DNA of 64,000 nt from Pseudomonas lurida (GTDB lineage Bacteria > Pseudomonadota > Gammaproteobacteria > Pseudomonadales > Pseudomonadaceae): the NCBI RefSeq assembly GCF_002563895.1, contig NZ_PDJB01000001.1, forward strand, positions 3,827,501 to 3,891,500. Reading direction: 5' to 3'. Shown piece by piece: positions 18,400-27,288 of this stretch. Numbering within the stretch: the stretch's first letter is position 1; each line of letters begins with the position of its first letter. Both the position numbers and the translations under genes were made by a program. Under the pieces are notes generated by a model, which was not told where the DNA came from, did not search any database, and saw nothing but the letters and a program-made list of their open reading frames with translations.

Positions 18400-18912
18400 A
18401 TGCCCATGCATGAACTCGACGAACAGTTACGTGAACTCATCCCCAGGCTGCGGCGCTTTGCCGTGTCCCTGACCCGTAACGCCAGCAGTGCGGACGACCT
18501 GGTGCAGTCGACCCTGGAGCGGGGGATCATCAGTTGGGCCGATAAACGCGTCGAAGGCGACCTACGCGCCTGGCTGTTCTCGATCCTCTACCGGCAGTTC
18601 CTTGATGCCCACCGCCGCACCCGACGCTATGCACGCATGCTGGAATTCTTCACCGGGCGCGACGATGCGCAGCCGTCGGCGGAGCGCACAGTGATCGCCC
18701 AGTCGACCCTGCAAGCCTTCGATCAACTCAACACCGAGCAACGCGCGCTGCTGCTGTGGGTCTCGGTCGAAGGTTTAAGCTACAAGGAAGTCGCCGAGAT
18801 TCTTGAGGTGCCCATCGGTACCGTGATGTCGCGCCTGTCCCGGGCGCGCCAAGCCCTGCGCCAACTCAGTGATGGCGAGATTGCCAGCCCTTCCCTGCGG
18901 ATACTCAAATGA
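18400..18912 (+). CDS. ECF RNA polymerase sigma factor
   Basis: 170 aa. Region 2 covers about residues 10-75 (FAVSLTRNASSADDLVQSTL, then DLRAWLFSILYRQF) and region 4 about 110-160 (LLWVSVEGLSYKEVAEIL and VPIGTVMSRLSRARQALR). It directs RNA polymerase to promoters of the GGAATA/CGTC type, here predicted on both sides of the divergent region. The anti-sigma gene starts within its stop (ATGA overlap at 18909), so the pair is translationally coupled. Signal is probably an oxidative stress given the peroxidase target; this is inference. Confidence 0.92.
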   Translation: MPMHELDEQLRELIPRLRRFAVSLTRNASSADDLVQSTLERGIISWADKRVEGDLRAWLFSILYRQFLDAHRRTRRYARMLEFFTGRDDAQPSAERTVIAQSTLQAFDQLNTEQRALLLWVSVEGLSYKEVAEILEVPIGTVMSRLSRARQALRQLSDGEIASPSLRILK

Positions 18913-19646
18913 TCAGCCTGCCCCCCAGCGAACGCGATTTGCATGCCTACGTCGACCACCAACTGCTGGAAAGTGATCGCCGTGCGCTTGAAACCTATTT
19001 GGCGGCCCACCCCGACGTCGCAGCCCAGGTCCACGCCTGGCAGCACGACGCGCAGCTGCTGCGCGCCGCGTTGGGGGGTGCCCTGCAACAGCCGGCCAAC
19101 CCTGACCTGGACCCGGCGCTGATTCGCCAGCGTATCAAGCGTCAATCGCGCCGCCACCTCGCCAGCGCGGCGGTGTTGCTGATTGCCGTCAGCTTCGGCG
19201 GCCTCGCTGGCTGGCACGCCCGTGAAGCCACACAGCCAGCCCAATTGCCGATGGCCGATGCGATGCAGGCGTTCCGCTTGTTTGCCCAGGACGGCATCAT
19301 GCCCGCCGACTACAAGGGCGAGGGTGGCGGCACAATGCAGGCCTGGCTCGATCGCTACTTCAACCAGGCGCATCGCCTGCCTGACTTGAGCGCATCCGGG
19401 TTTACGCCAGTCAGCGGGCGGTTGCTCACTACCGAGCAAGGCGCCGCGGCCATGGTGCTGTACGAAGACCCGCAAGGGCGGCGCATCAGTTTCTACATCC
19501 GCCCACCAGGCCCGGAAAACGGCTTCCTGCCCCGTGGCAGCCGCAGTGCGGATGGATTGCAGGCCCAATACTGGTCCGGCGCTGGCTACAATTATGCGGT
19601 GGTCAGCCCGGTGAATCAGCCCGCCCCGGCGATGCAGACGTTCTAG
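18909..19646 (+). CDS. Transmembrane anti-sigma factor
   Basis: 245 aa. The cytoplasmic N-terminal part (about residues 1-80) has the typical ERDLHAYVDHQL opening of anti-sigma factors of the RsiW/ChrR-like class; no HxxxCxxC zinc motif is seen. One transmembrane helix lies at about 85-105 (HLASAAVLLIAVSFGGLAGW). The remaining 140 residues would be periplasmic and sense the signal. Coupled to the sigma gene by a 4-bp overlap. Its stop is 4 bp into the convergent csuE-like gene. Confidence 0.88.
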   Translation: MISLPPSERDLHAYVDHQLLESDRRALETYLAAHPDVAAQVHAWQHDAQLLRAALGGALQQPANPDLDPALIRQRIKRQSRRHLASAAVLLIAVSFGGLAGWHAREATQPAQLPMADAMQAFRLFAQDGIMPADYKGEGGGTMQAWLDRYFNQAHRLPDLSASGFTPVSGRLLTTEQGAAAMVLYEDPQGRRISFYIRPPGPENGFLPRGSRSADGLQAQYWSGAGYNYAVVSPVNQPAPAMQTF

Positions 19647-20614
19647 AAACCCACGTCGAGTACTACGTTGTCGAGGTAGGTGCCGGCGGGCGGCGTGCTC
19701 TGGTCGCTGTAGATCCTGGCGTTGTAGTTGAACACCTGGCTGCCGATGCCCAGGCCATTGCCGGGATTGACCTCGGCCGTGGAGCTGTCGCGGCGCGCCG
19801 CCCCCACACTGCCCCAGCGCGTGGTACCCGCACTTTTGAAGATGTCGTAGGCCAAGTAGTTACCGCCTGAAATCATCCGCCGCCGCCCGCCTACGCCGAC
19901 GGCGTTCTGGCCGTCGCTCAGCCCCACGTTGTAGGCACTGCCCTTGGTGCAGGAGATACTCGCCTGCCCGCTCACCGTGGTGAAGCCACTGATTACCGGG
20001 GCACTGCCAAAGCTGATGTTGGGCGCCGTGATCTGGCAGTCATTGGTGACGGTCATGCTCACGGTCAACGCCGCCGTGCCGCTGCCTACGTCGCGGCCCA
20101 GGCAGATACCACCAATGCCGATGCCCGAGCAGTAGTTCCAGTTCCAGGCGATGTTCAAGGTCTCGGTGTACAGCCCCGCAGCGACGTTGCTGCCGGTGAT
20201 GCTGCTCACGTACAGCGGCACGGTTTTCACTCCAGGCCCTGCGATCAACCCGATGCTCTGGGCAATGCCCCCCGCCCCGCCAAAATCAAACTGCGCCCCC
20301 CGGGCTATCGGAAAGCTGGTGCTGTTGCTGCCGTAGATCGTATAGCCGATAACATCGCCGGTAGGCCCGACCATCCCGGTCTTGGATGAGGTAATCGTCG
20401 CGTAGAAATGGTCGGAGGACACCAGCACCGAAATCAATGCCGAGGTGCAGCTCAACCCTGAGTTGGCCGTCGAACTGGCCTGCGCCGCCGTGCGCACCGT
20501 CATCGAACTGATCGAGCCAAAACTCGCCGGCGCCGTGGTGACCACCGAACACAGCGCCATGGCCTGGCCCGACAACATTACCCCCACGGCAGCCAGCCAC
20601 CCGATCCCTCTCAT
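19643..20614 (-). CDS. csuE: Csu-type pilus tip adhesin (two spore-coat-U domains)
   Basis: 323 aa. A signal peptide (residues 1-20, ending GQAMA) is followed by two spore coat U domains of about 150 residues each; the second starts near CQITAPNISFG and ends in the donor-strand type C-terminus GTYLDNVVLDVGF. Two-domain SCPU proteins at the end of csu operons are tip adhesins (CsuE). ATG 20614 overlaps the usher stop as ATGA and was preferred to a GTG two codons upstream. Last gene of the seven-gene operon. Confidence 0.82.
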   Translation of the reverse strand: MRGIGWLAAVGVMLSGQAMALCSVVTTAPASFGSISSMTVRTAAQASSTANSGLSCTSALISVLVSSDHFYATITSSKTGMVGPTGDVIGYTIYGSNSTSFPIARGAQFDFGGAGGIAQSIGLIAGPGVKTVPLYVSSITGSNVAAGLYTETLNIAWNWNYCSGIGIGGICLGRDVGSGTAALTVSMTVTNDCQITAPNISFGSAPVISGFTTVSGQASISCTKGSAYNVGLSDGQNAVGVGGRRRMISGGNYLAYDIFKSAGTTRWGSVGAARRDSSTAEVNPGNGLGIGSQVFNYNARIYSDQSTPPAGTYLDNVVLDVGF

Positions 20615-22968
20615 TGGCACACCAACGGCCCGATCAACGGCACGCCCTGTTGCTGCTCGTCGATATCGAATCGCGCCTGGCAGGTACGCCCTTCACCCTG
20701 CGTGACCTGCAAGGTGTTATGCGCCGAGAGGTTTTCCAGGTACACCAGGCCATCCCAGCCGACCACCGCCTGCTGGTGACTTTGCTCGTGCACCACCAGG
20801 CTGCCCAGGGGCAATTCCTGATGCTGGGTGTCCACCAGGGTGACGCTGGCCGCGAGCACCCGGCGCAGGGGGAATTCGAGCAGGTAACCGCTGCCGCGCC
20901 GCACTGATACCCGCTGTTCCACATTCGGGCTCTGCACGTTGAGCGGCAGGTTCAACGGATCGATTTCATACTTGGCACGGTAATACGCGCTGCTCCATGG
21001 CACCAGCAGGTGGCCATTGCGGTCGGTTTCGCCCACCAGTTGGTTCTCGTAGCGCACCGGGATCCCGGCGAAGCCCTGGGTACTCACCACCACGAAGGCA
21101 TCGTTGATGCGGTTGGCGGCAAAGGCGTCGCCCCCCATCCACACCAGCGAGCCGCTGGCATCCGCCCACCGTGTCTCGGCGTCGCTGCTGCCATAGACGC
21201 CGGCCTGCAACTGCACCGACTGCAAGCGCCACGTCAGGTCAGCCTGCCGGTAGGCCGGGCCATCGCCCTGGGCATAACCGAGGTTGTAGCCCACCCCGCC
21301 TTCGCTGGGCACAGCGTGGCTGTAGTTGAGGCGTTGGCGACTGGCGCCGTCCTTGCTGCGCTCGGCGCTCAAGGCCAGGCTGCCGTTGAGATCAAACGGG
21401 ATCACCAGTTGCGCCTGCATCGCCCAATTGCTGTCACCAATCTCGCGGTTGGCCGACAGGTAGAAACTGGTATTGCGCCACAGCGGCTTGCTCCAGCTCA
21501 GGTTGAGCAGGCGCGTACGCGAATCGTCCGCCGCCTGTACGTCGAAATACCCCACGCCCAGGCTGCCGAAACGTTCCAGGTTAAGGCTCAGGGTCACCTG
21601 CTCGCTGCGTTTACTGAGGCTGGCGTAAGGCGTGTCGACCAGGGTCAGGTCGGCGTATTCGGCGTGACGCTCCACCCGCTGATAGGACAGGCTGTAGCGC
21701 GTGCTGTTGTATTGATAGCCCAGGCTCAGTTGCTGGCCACTACGGCCTTCGAACCGGCTTTGGCTGACAGCGGTATTGAGTACGCCGAAATTGCCCAGCC
21801 GCAGGTTGCCACCCACGCCGCCCAGGGTCAGGTCACTGGAGGCTTCGGCATGGCTTTCCAGGGTCAGGTTGTCGGAATAACCATAACGGAAGGTGCCGCT
21901 GGCCACGCCGGGGCCATAGGCGAAATCCTTCAGGGCGTATTCACGGCGCAAGGAACCGGCGGCCACCGAAAAATCCGTCAGGCCTTCTTGCAGCAGGGTG
22001 CTGGTCACATAGAACGGTACCGTGGTCGACACCTGACGACCGAGGGCATCAGTGGTCACCACCACGGCTTCGCCCGCGCCATTGATAAACGGCACATTGG
22101 TCAGGGTGTAAGGCCCCGGTTGCAGCAGCGCGCTCTCAGATTTGTAGCCATTGATGAACAGGTCTACCGACGACGGCACCGCTGCCTCACCCGCAAACTG
22201 CGGCAAGGGGTAAGTCACCAGGTCCGGACGCACCGCGAAGTCCCGGGAAAACTGCACGCCACCCAGGCGCACCGAGCTGCTCCAGGGCAAGGCGCCGCTG
22301 ATCACGTCACCGGCCTCATAGGTCAGCAGCCGCTCATCATCGGAGAAACGCCAAGTGGTGTCATAGCGCCGGTAGCCGTTGGTGAAGGTACTGCTGCTGA
22401 CGCCATCGGCCAGGGTCTGGCGGTGCTGGCCGGTAGTGGACAAGGTGCCCCAGCTGTCGAACAACCGCACTTCGTTCCAGGCGGCGAGGTAGCTGCCGCC
22501 TTCGTCGGTGTCGTTGAAATACAGGTCATAGTTGAGCAAGGCGCCGAAGCTGCTCATCGCCTGGGTACGCGGATAGGTGTTGCGGTTGCCGATGAATTGT
22601 TCCTGCAACCACGACGGCGGCACATCCAGCAGCAGGCGCTGGCCGTTGCTGTCGTAATCGCTGTGCAGGCCAGGAATCTTGTCCAGCGCCACACTGCCAC
22701 TCGGCTCACCCGGCAGCTTCATGCCCACGTCCTGCAACGCACTGGCCGGCACAAAGAGTTGCCCGGCCCGTTGATCGACCGCAATAACGCGACCGGTGTC
22801 CATCTGGTTGACCACCAGTTCCAGAAACAACTGTGCATCAGCGACAGCCTCCATACTGCTCGGGGGCGGTGGCAGGTCGCCAGCCACGCCCGGAAGCGCA
22901 ATCATTGCGCCGCCCAGCCCGCTTACCACCGACAGCCATATACCACGAGCCCGACCACGACTCACCAT
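20611..22968 (-). CDS. csuD: Csu-type fimbrial outer-membrane usher
   Basis: 785 aa. A signal peptide precedes an N-terminal domain (AQLFLELVVNQ), a 24-strand barrel with plug, and C-terminal domains (SVRRGSGYLLEF). It moves chaperone-bound subunits across the outer membrane and assembles the pilus. The frame opens at ATG 22998, but ATG 22968 has AAGGA 9 bp upstream and starts directly before the signal peptide, so it was chosen. It lies 71 bp after the chaperone gene and overlaps the adhesin gene by 4 bp. Confidence 0.9.
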   Translation of the reverse strand: MVSRGRARGIWLSVVSGLGGAMIALPGVAGDLPPPPSSMEAVADAQLFLELVVNQMDTGRVIAVDQRAGQLFVPASALQDVGMKLPGEPSGSVALDKIPGLHSDYDSNGQRLLLDVPPSWLQEQFIGNRNTYPRTQAMSSFGALLNYDLYFNDTDEGGSYLAAWNEVRLFDSWGTLSTTGQHRQTLADGVSSSTFTNGYRRYDTTWRFSDDERLLTYEAGDVISGALPWSSSVRLGGVQFSRDFAVRPDLVTYPLPQFAGEAAVPSSVDLFINGYKSESALLQPGPYTLTNVPFINGAGEAVVVTTDALGRQVSTTVPFYVTSTLLQEGLTDFSVAAGSLRREYALKDFAYGPGVASGTFRYGYSDNLTLESHAEASSDLTLGGVGGNLRLGNFGVLNTAVSQSRFEGRSGQQLSLGYQYNSTRYSLSYQRVERHAEYADLTLVDTPYASLSKRSEQVTLSLNLERFGSLGVGYFDVQAADDSRTRLLNLSWSKPLWRNTSFYLSANREIGDSNWAMQAQLVIPFDLNGSLALSAERSKDGASRQRLNYSHAVPSEGGVGYNLGYAQGDGPAYRQADLTWRLQSVQLQAGVYGSSDAETRWADASGSLVWMGGDAFAANRINDAFVVVSTQGFAGIPVRYENQLVGETDRNGHLLVPWSSAYYRAKYEIDPLNLPLNVQSPNVEQRVSVRRGSGYLLEFPLRRVLAASVTLVDTQHQELPLGSLVVHEQSHQQAVVGWDGLVYLENLSAHNTLQVTQGEGRTCQARFDIDEQQQGVPLIGPLVCQ

Positions 22969-23039
22969 GGCATTGTGTCCTTCAATGGACATCTCCATCC
23001 GTTTAAAACCCGGGGCTATCCTGCCCCGCTACACGCTTG

Positions 23040-23828
23040 TTACCGTTGCGGCGCGAGGCTCTCCAACTGCGGCGCACCGTTGACCCTGACCTGAAGTGGC
23101 TGGTCGGACGACAGCCCATCCGGTACCGGCCAGCGCATGGTCGCGCCGGGCAGTACATAGCCCAGCAAGCCGTCGACCAAGGGCCGCGTCTGCCCACCCT
23201 GTTTGAACGCCGCATCGGTGAGGCGCGCATGCACGGCGCCCTGGTTGCGCACTTCGAGGTATTGGCGCCCCGCCACCGTGACGGTGTGCCAGCTCAAGTC
23301 CGGTTTGCCGGCGCCCTTGGGGTCGCGCTGGCGTGTGCTGTCTTCCTTGCTCCACAGGCCCGCGCCGTAGGCAAACAGAGGCACTGAATAACGCATCTGA
23401 AAGCGGATCGCTGCCGCGGTGTTCTTGCCCTCTGGCGGCGTGGGCACCTGCAAGGGCGAAGGGATTTCATCGATGATGATGCGGTAGGCCAGCTCTTGCC
23501 CTGGCGGCACTTCGCGGGTGCGGGTCAGGCGTACCAGTTGTTTTTGCCCTGGCTCGATCCGTGCCACGGGTGGGCTCCCGATCACATCGCGCTGGTTCTG
23601 GTATTGCTCGTCGAAACCGCTCTGGCTCCAGGCGAATACGCGAATCTGCAGGCTTGCAGTTTCGGTCCCGCGGTTTTCCAACCACAACGCGCTGGCCTGT
23701 TGATCGGCCTCCAGCACCGGGTCGATGGGCCAGATCAGCACTGAGCTGGCCGCCTGCACAAACCCCGCCGTGCATGCAGCACTCAAGGCAAGACCCGCGG
23801 CCCACAGCCGCCGGGAAGGTGAACGCAT
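23040..23828 (-). CDS. csuC: Periplasmic pilus chaperone (PapD-like)
   Basis: 262 aa. A signal peptide (about residues 1-26) is followed by two Ig-like domains: VLIWPIDPVLEADQQASALWLENRG in the first, with the subunit-binding Arg-Lys region around RLTRTREVPPGQELAYRIIIDEIP, and a second domain to the C-terminus. It captures SCPU-type subunits for the usher. It lies between four subunit genes and the usher gene, as in csuC. Confidence 0.9.
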   Translation of the reverse strand: MRSPSRRLWAAGLALSAACTAGFVQAASSVLIWPIDPVLEADQQASALWLENRGTETASLQIRVFAWSQSGFDEQYQNQRDVIGSPPVARIEPGQKQLVRLTRTREVPPGQELAYRIIIDEIPSPLQVPTPPEGKNTAAAIRFQMRYSVPLFAYGAGLWSKEDSTRQRDPKGAGKPDLSWHTVTVAGRQYLEVRNQGAVHARLTDAAFKQGGQTRPLVDGLLGYVLPGATMRWPVPDGLSSDQPLQVRVNGAPQLESLAPQR

Positions 23829-23853
23829 AACCCCACTCCTTATACCAATAGCC

Positions 23854-24342
23854 TTACCACGTCAGCTGCACCTGCAGCGTGTCGCTGTATGTCCCCCCAG
23901 GCTGATTGCCCGGCAATTGCACCCGCCCATAGATCGGCAAGCTGATGGTGTTCGCATCGCTGTAGGCCACGTTGACGCTCTGGCCTATCCCCAGGCTCTG
24001 GCTGAACGCCGCATCCCGAAACAACTGGTAAGCCACGCGCGCGCTGCCGCTGTTGAGCTGCAAATTGCGCCCGGTGCTGCTGTGCAGCCCGCCGTCGACG
24101 CTCATGCTCAGCGCCACCCCCGGCGTGCATTGCAACGTGACGCCCCCCGTCAGCGCTGCCGTGACTGTGTTGGTGGCCAGGGCCGAGTAGCTGCCGTAGG
24201 TCAGTGCGCCATAATTGGAGCCACCGCCCACAATCAGGCAGCCGGGGGTGATGGTCGCGCTCACCTGGAAGCTCTGGCTGGTCACTGCCGACAACGGCAG
24301 CGGCACCGCCAGCCCACAAGCCAGCAACGCTCTGAGCCACAT
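23854..24342 (-). CDS. Spore coat U domain pilus subunit 4
   Basis: 162 aa. Signal peptide (ends near PLSAVTSQSF), one SCPU domain with the paired Cys residues (PGCLIVGG and LQCTPGVALS) and the usual C-terminal strand SDTLQVQLTW. Last of the four subunit genes; starts 2 bp after the stop of the previous one. Probably a minor subunit or adaptor in the position of csuB. Confidence 0.82.
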   Translation of the reverse strand: MWLRALLACGLAVPLPLSAVTSQSFQVSATITPGCLIVGGGSNYGALTYGSYSALATNTVTAALTGGVTLQCTPGVALSMSVDGGLHSSTGRNLQLNSGSARVAYQLFRDAAFSQSLGIGQSVNVAYSDANTISLPIYGRVQLPGNQPGGTYSDTLQVQLTW

Positions 24343-24344
24343 CG

Positions 24345-24887
24345 CTAGAACGTCAGTTCCACGGCCACAGTGTCGGTGTAGGTGCCCGCCGGCAGCCCCG
24401 CCTTGCCCACTGCCCGACCGTAGAGGTTGACGGTCTGTGCCACGCCGGTACTGGTGGCGAGGGTGATCACCCCGTCAATCGCCAGCAGCGCGGAGTGGCC
24501 GCTGTCGGTGTAGAAGTCGTAGGGCACGAAGTTGCCCGCACCGTCGGCCAATGCGCGACTGCCACCCGGGGAAGCGCCGTCATGGGCGCCGGCGCGCACC
24601 TTGACCGCTGGCGTGGTGCCGCTGGAGCACAGGATCGACAACGCCCCACCGGTGCCGGTACCGCCCAGCAACTGGGCATCGGCGTTGGTGAACAGGCTGT
24701 TGGTGGTACCAAAATTCAAGGAACCGAAGTTCAGGCCGGTGGCCGCCCCGGAGCCGTTCACCTGGCAGCTGGCGATCAATATCAGGCTGGAGGTGATCTG
24801 CCCGGTCACCGTGGTGGCGGCGTTGAGGCTGGAAGCCATCGCCAGCCCCAGCGCACAGACGCCTAATCGCGAAACAAGTACATGCAT
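24345..24887 (-). CDS. Spore coat U domain pilus subunit 3
   Basis: 180 aa. Signal peptide ending in SSLNAATT, one SCPU domain with Cys residues in ASCQVNGSG and LCSSGTTPAV, and the C-terminal strand TDTVAVELTF. A preceding ATG at 24896 is fused to the AGAGG Shine-Dalgarno sequence; the ATG at 24887 is 9 bp after it and was chosen. Confidence 0.8.
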   Translation of the reverse strand: MHVLVSRLGVCALGLAMASSLNAATTVTGQITSSLILIASCQVNGSGAATGLNFGSLNFGTTNSLFTNADAQLLGGTGTGGALSILCSSGTTPAVKVRAGAHDGASPGGSRALADGAGNFVPYDFYTDSGHSALLAIDGVITLATSTGVAQTVNLYGRAVGKAGLPAGTYTDTVAVELTF

Positions 24888-24905
24888 GGTTTTCATCCTC
24901 TTGAG

Positions 24906-25448
24906 TTACCAGTCCAGTGTCACCGTCAACGTGTCGGTGTAGATCCCTGCCGGTAAGGCACTGGTATTTGCCACCACGGAGCCGAATACCGGGATCGGTA
25001 TCTGGGTGCCCCTGGCCACGACAAAATTGCGTTGCTGCCCGATGCTGTAGGTGCTGCGCCCCTGCGGGTCGGCGGACAGTCGATAAGGAATCATCTGGCG
25101 TCCATTGCTCAGGCGCCGGGTGGTGCCGTCGGCGTTGGTGCCGCCATCGATGGTCACGGTGAAGCTCGAGACCGAGGGGTTGCAGGACACCGCCAAGGGC
25201 GCCTTGTCACCGTCGGTGATGCCAGCGCCGAGCGGGTTGCTCCAGGTCGGACCCTGGCTGCCGAAGTCGAGCATCGCCGTGCCGCCCGTGGGGTTGACCG
25301 GCGCGCTCTCAATGCCTTTGCTCACTTCGCAACTGGCAGTGATCACCAGCCGAGCCTGGATCAGCCCGCTGGCGGCAGCCGCCTGCGCGTCATCTGCCAG
25401 CACCAGCAGGCCGCCCATGGCCACCAGGGCCAGGCAACGGCTTACCAT
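24906..25448 (-). CDS. Spore coat U domain pilus subunit 2
   Basis: 180 aa. Signal peptide ending DDAQAAAA, SCPU domain with Cys in TASCEVSKGIES and VSCNPSVSSF, and C-terminal strand TDTLTVTLDW. The start overlaps the end of the upstream subunit gene by 7 bp, which suggests translational coupling. Confidence 0.82.
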   Translation of the reverse strand: MVSRCLALVAMGGLLVLADDAQAAAASGLIQARLVITASCEVSKGIESAPVNPTGGTAMLDFGSQGPTWSNPLGAGITDGDKAPLAVSCNPSVSSFTVTIDGGTNADGTTRRLSNGRQMIPYRLSADPQGRSTYSIGQQRNFVVARGTQIPIPVFGSVVANTSALPAGIYTDTLTVTLDW

Positions 25449-25966
25449 GTCACCGTCACCTTGAGCAGGTCGGTGTAGCGGCCGACGGCGGGAATGTCCT
25501 TGAGAGGCTCGATCCGGCCATAGAGCGGCAGGTCGACGAAACCGGCGTCCGGCACCCTGCCGCTGAGTGGCACGTCCACCGGCAAGGGCACGCGCCGCGC
25601 GGCGTCGGCGTAGATGCGATAGGGAATGGGTTTGGTTGACGAGGTGGCGCTGAGATAGCGCACTTCACCAGTGCCGCCATGCAAGCCGCCGTCGACGCGT
25701 ACCTGGTAAGGCGTGTCGGGGTTGCACTCCAGGCGCGGCTGGCGCTGGCTGATCAGCGCCGCACTCAGGGGCCCGGCCGGGTCATCCAGACGCGGGCCGC
25801 TGCCGAAATCCAATACGCCAAGTTGCTCGATGCCAGCGCTGCGGGTAGTGCCCACCAGCTGGCAGCCCCGCTGCACGTCGATACGCACCTCCACCTGGAG
25901 CTGTGCACCGTAAGCCGTGCTGCAGAGCATCGCGCCCATGACTGCCAATACTGCTCGTCCCTTCAC
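25442..25966 (-). CDS. Spore coat U domain pilus subunit 1 (operon leader)
   Basis: 174 aa from GTG 25966, which has AAGGAG 8 bp upstream and is directly followed by a signal peptide (LAVMGAMLCSTAYGA). The frame is open to ATG 26059, but that extension is not a signal sequence. SCPU domain with Cys in VQRGCQLVG and PRLECNPDTPY, C-terminal strand TDLLKVTVTW. First gene of the operon, in the csuA/B position, so probably the major pilin. The 188-bp region upstream shows no promoter I can name. Confidence 0.78.
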   Translation of the reverse strand: MKGRAVLAVMGAMLCSTAYGAQLQVEVRIDVQRGCQLVGTTRSAGIEQLGVLDFGSGPRLDDPAGPLSAALISQRQPRLECNPDTPYQVRVDGGLHGGTGEVRYLSATSSTKPIPYRIYADAARRVPLPVDVPLSGRVPDAGFVDLPLYGRIEPLKDIPAVGRYTDLLKVTVTW

Positions 25967-26154
25967 TGCCCCAACTCCTTGTACAGGGGTGACTCCTGTG
26001 TAGGAGGGTAGACACTTGCCGAGAAACTGCCAGTCTGGACAGGCGTGCATCCGTGACATGCTTTTTCGAGATAGCGCGTCGCGCCCTTATCTATTGGTCA
26101 AAACGCAACGAGCGCCCTAAAGTAAGCGACCACTGAAATACAGAGTGACTTGCA

Positions 26155-27249
26155 TTGGCCGCGCTTTCCCTGATCCGTCGCCTGCTCGGTAACAAAACCG
26201 AGACCCTTGACGCCTCGCCCATCCCCGCGTTCTTTCAGCAAAAGGCCGAGCAACAGGGTTACACCCTCAGCACCGGCCAAACCCGAGCCATTGCAGCCCT
26301 GTCCCAGGAAACCCAGCACCTGCTCGCCGGCCAGCCCGCCCGCAGCCTCTACCTGCACGGGCCGGTGGGGCGTGGCAAGAGCTGGCTGCTGGATGGCTTT
26401 TTCCAGGCGTTGCCGATTGCCGAGAAGCAACGCGTGCACTTCCATGACTTTTTCGCCCAACTGCATCGCGGTATGTTCAAGCATCGCGACCAGGACGATG
26501 CCCTGGCCGTGACCCTCGATGAACTGCTGACAGACTGCCGGGTGCTGTGTTTCGACGAATACCATGTCCACGATATCGGCGACGCCATGCTGATCACGCG
26601 GCTGTTCAAGGCTCTGTTCGAGCGCGGTGTGCTGGTGCTGGTGACGTCTAACTATGCGCCCCAAGGCTTGCTACCCAACCCGCTGTACCACGAGCGCTTC
26701 AAGCCGGTAATCGACCTGATCGCCGCGCGCATGGAGGTGCTGGAAGTCAGCTCGCCCCAAGACTTTCGCAGCCTGCCCCAGGCCCAAAGCGAACAACGCT
26801 TTACCCGCGGTCGGTACGTATGGCCGGGAACCGCAAGCCAGCGAGTGGCACTGGGTCTTCCCGCTGCGGGCTGCCCCGCCCTACCCTTGGCCGTCGGCCA
26901 CCGGACCTTGATGTGCCGCGGCCACACGGGACGCAGCGTTGCCTTCACCTTCAACGACCTGTGCGAACAGCTGACGGCGGTGATGGACTACCTGCTGCTA
27001 TGCCAGGACTACGACCACTGGATCATCGACGGCCTGCCACTGTTGGCGGAGTGCCCGATTGCCGTGCAGCAGCGCTTTATCAACCTGGTGGATGTGCTTT
27101 ATGACCGGGACAAACAGCTGGTATTGATCGGCGAACGGCCGCTCGATGTTGCCTTGGGCGGCCAGGCCATCGACCTCGCGCGAACGGCCAGCCGTCTGGG
27201 CCAATTGCAGCAGGCCGGCCCGCAACCTGCGCGCGACCCGGTATCATGA
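26155..27249 (+). CDS. ZapE/AFG1-like ATPase
   Basis: 364 aa. Walker A is GPVGRGKSW (about residue 66), Walker B is CFDEYHVHD, and the sensor segment is LVTSNYAPQGLLPNPLYHERFKP, all typical of the ZapE/LACE1 family. E. coli ZapE binds FtsZ at the divisome. The FDEYH-VHDIGDAM wording and the absence of the usual divisome neighbours suggest a paralogue, not the main zapE. The only start in the right place is TTG 26155, 4 bp after an in-frame stop, with no strong Shine-Dalgarno sequence. The LRR-kinase gene follows 39 bp later. Confidence 0.78.
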   Translation: MAALSLIRRLLGNKTETLDASPIPAFFQQKAEQQGYTLSTGQTRAIAALSQETQHLLAGQPARSLYLHGPVGRGKSWLLDGFFQALPIAEKQRVHFHDFFAQLHRGMFKHRDQDDALAVTLDELLTDCRVLCFDEYHVHDIGDAMLITRLFKALFERGVLVLVTSNYAPQGLLPNPLYHERFKPVIDLIAARMEVLEVSSPQDFRSLPQAQSEQRFTRGRYVWPGTASQRVALGLPAAGCPALPLAVGHRTLMCRGHTGRSVAFTFNDLCEQLTAVMDYLLLCQDYDHWIIDGLPLLAECPIAVQQRFINLVDVLYDRDKQLVLIGERPLDVALGGQAIDLARTASRLGQLQQAGPQPARDPVS

Positions 27250-27288
27250 GCGCCATTTACGCCTTCTAGCCGAGTGACCGCGCCGTTC

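Noticed and set aside
21010..23094. 694-codon antisense frame opposite the usher gene
   Set aside because: Typical GC-rich shadow; the usher frame has signal peptide, barrel and operon context.
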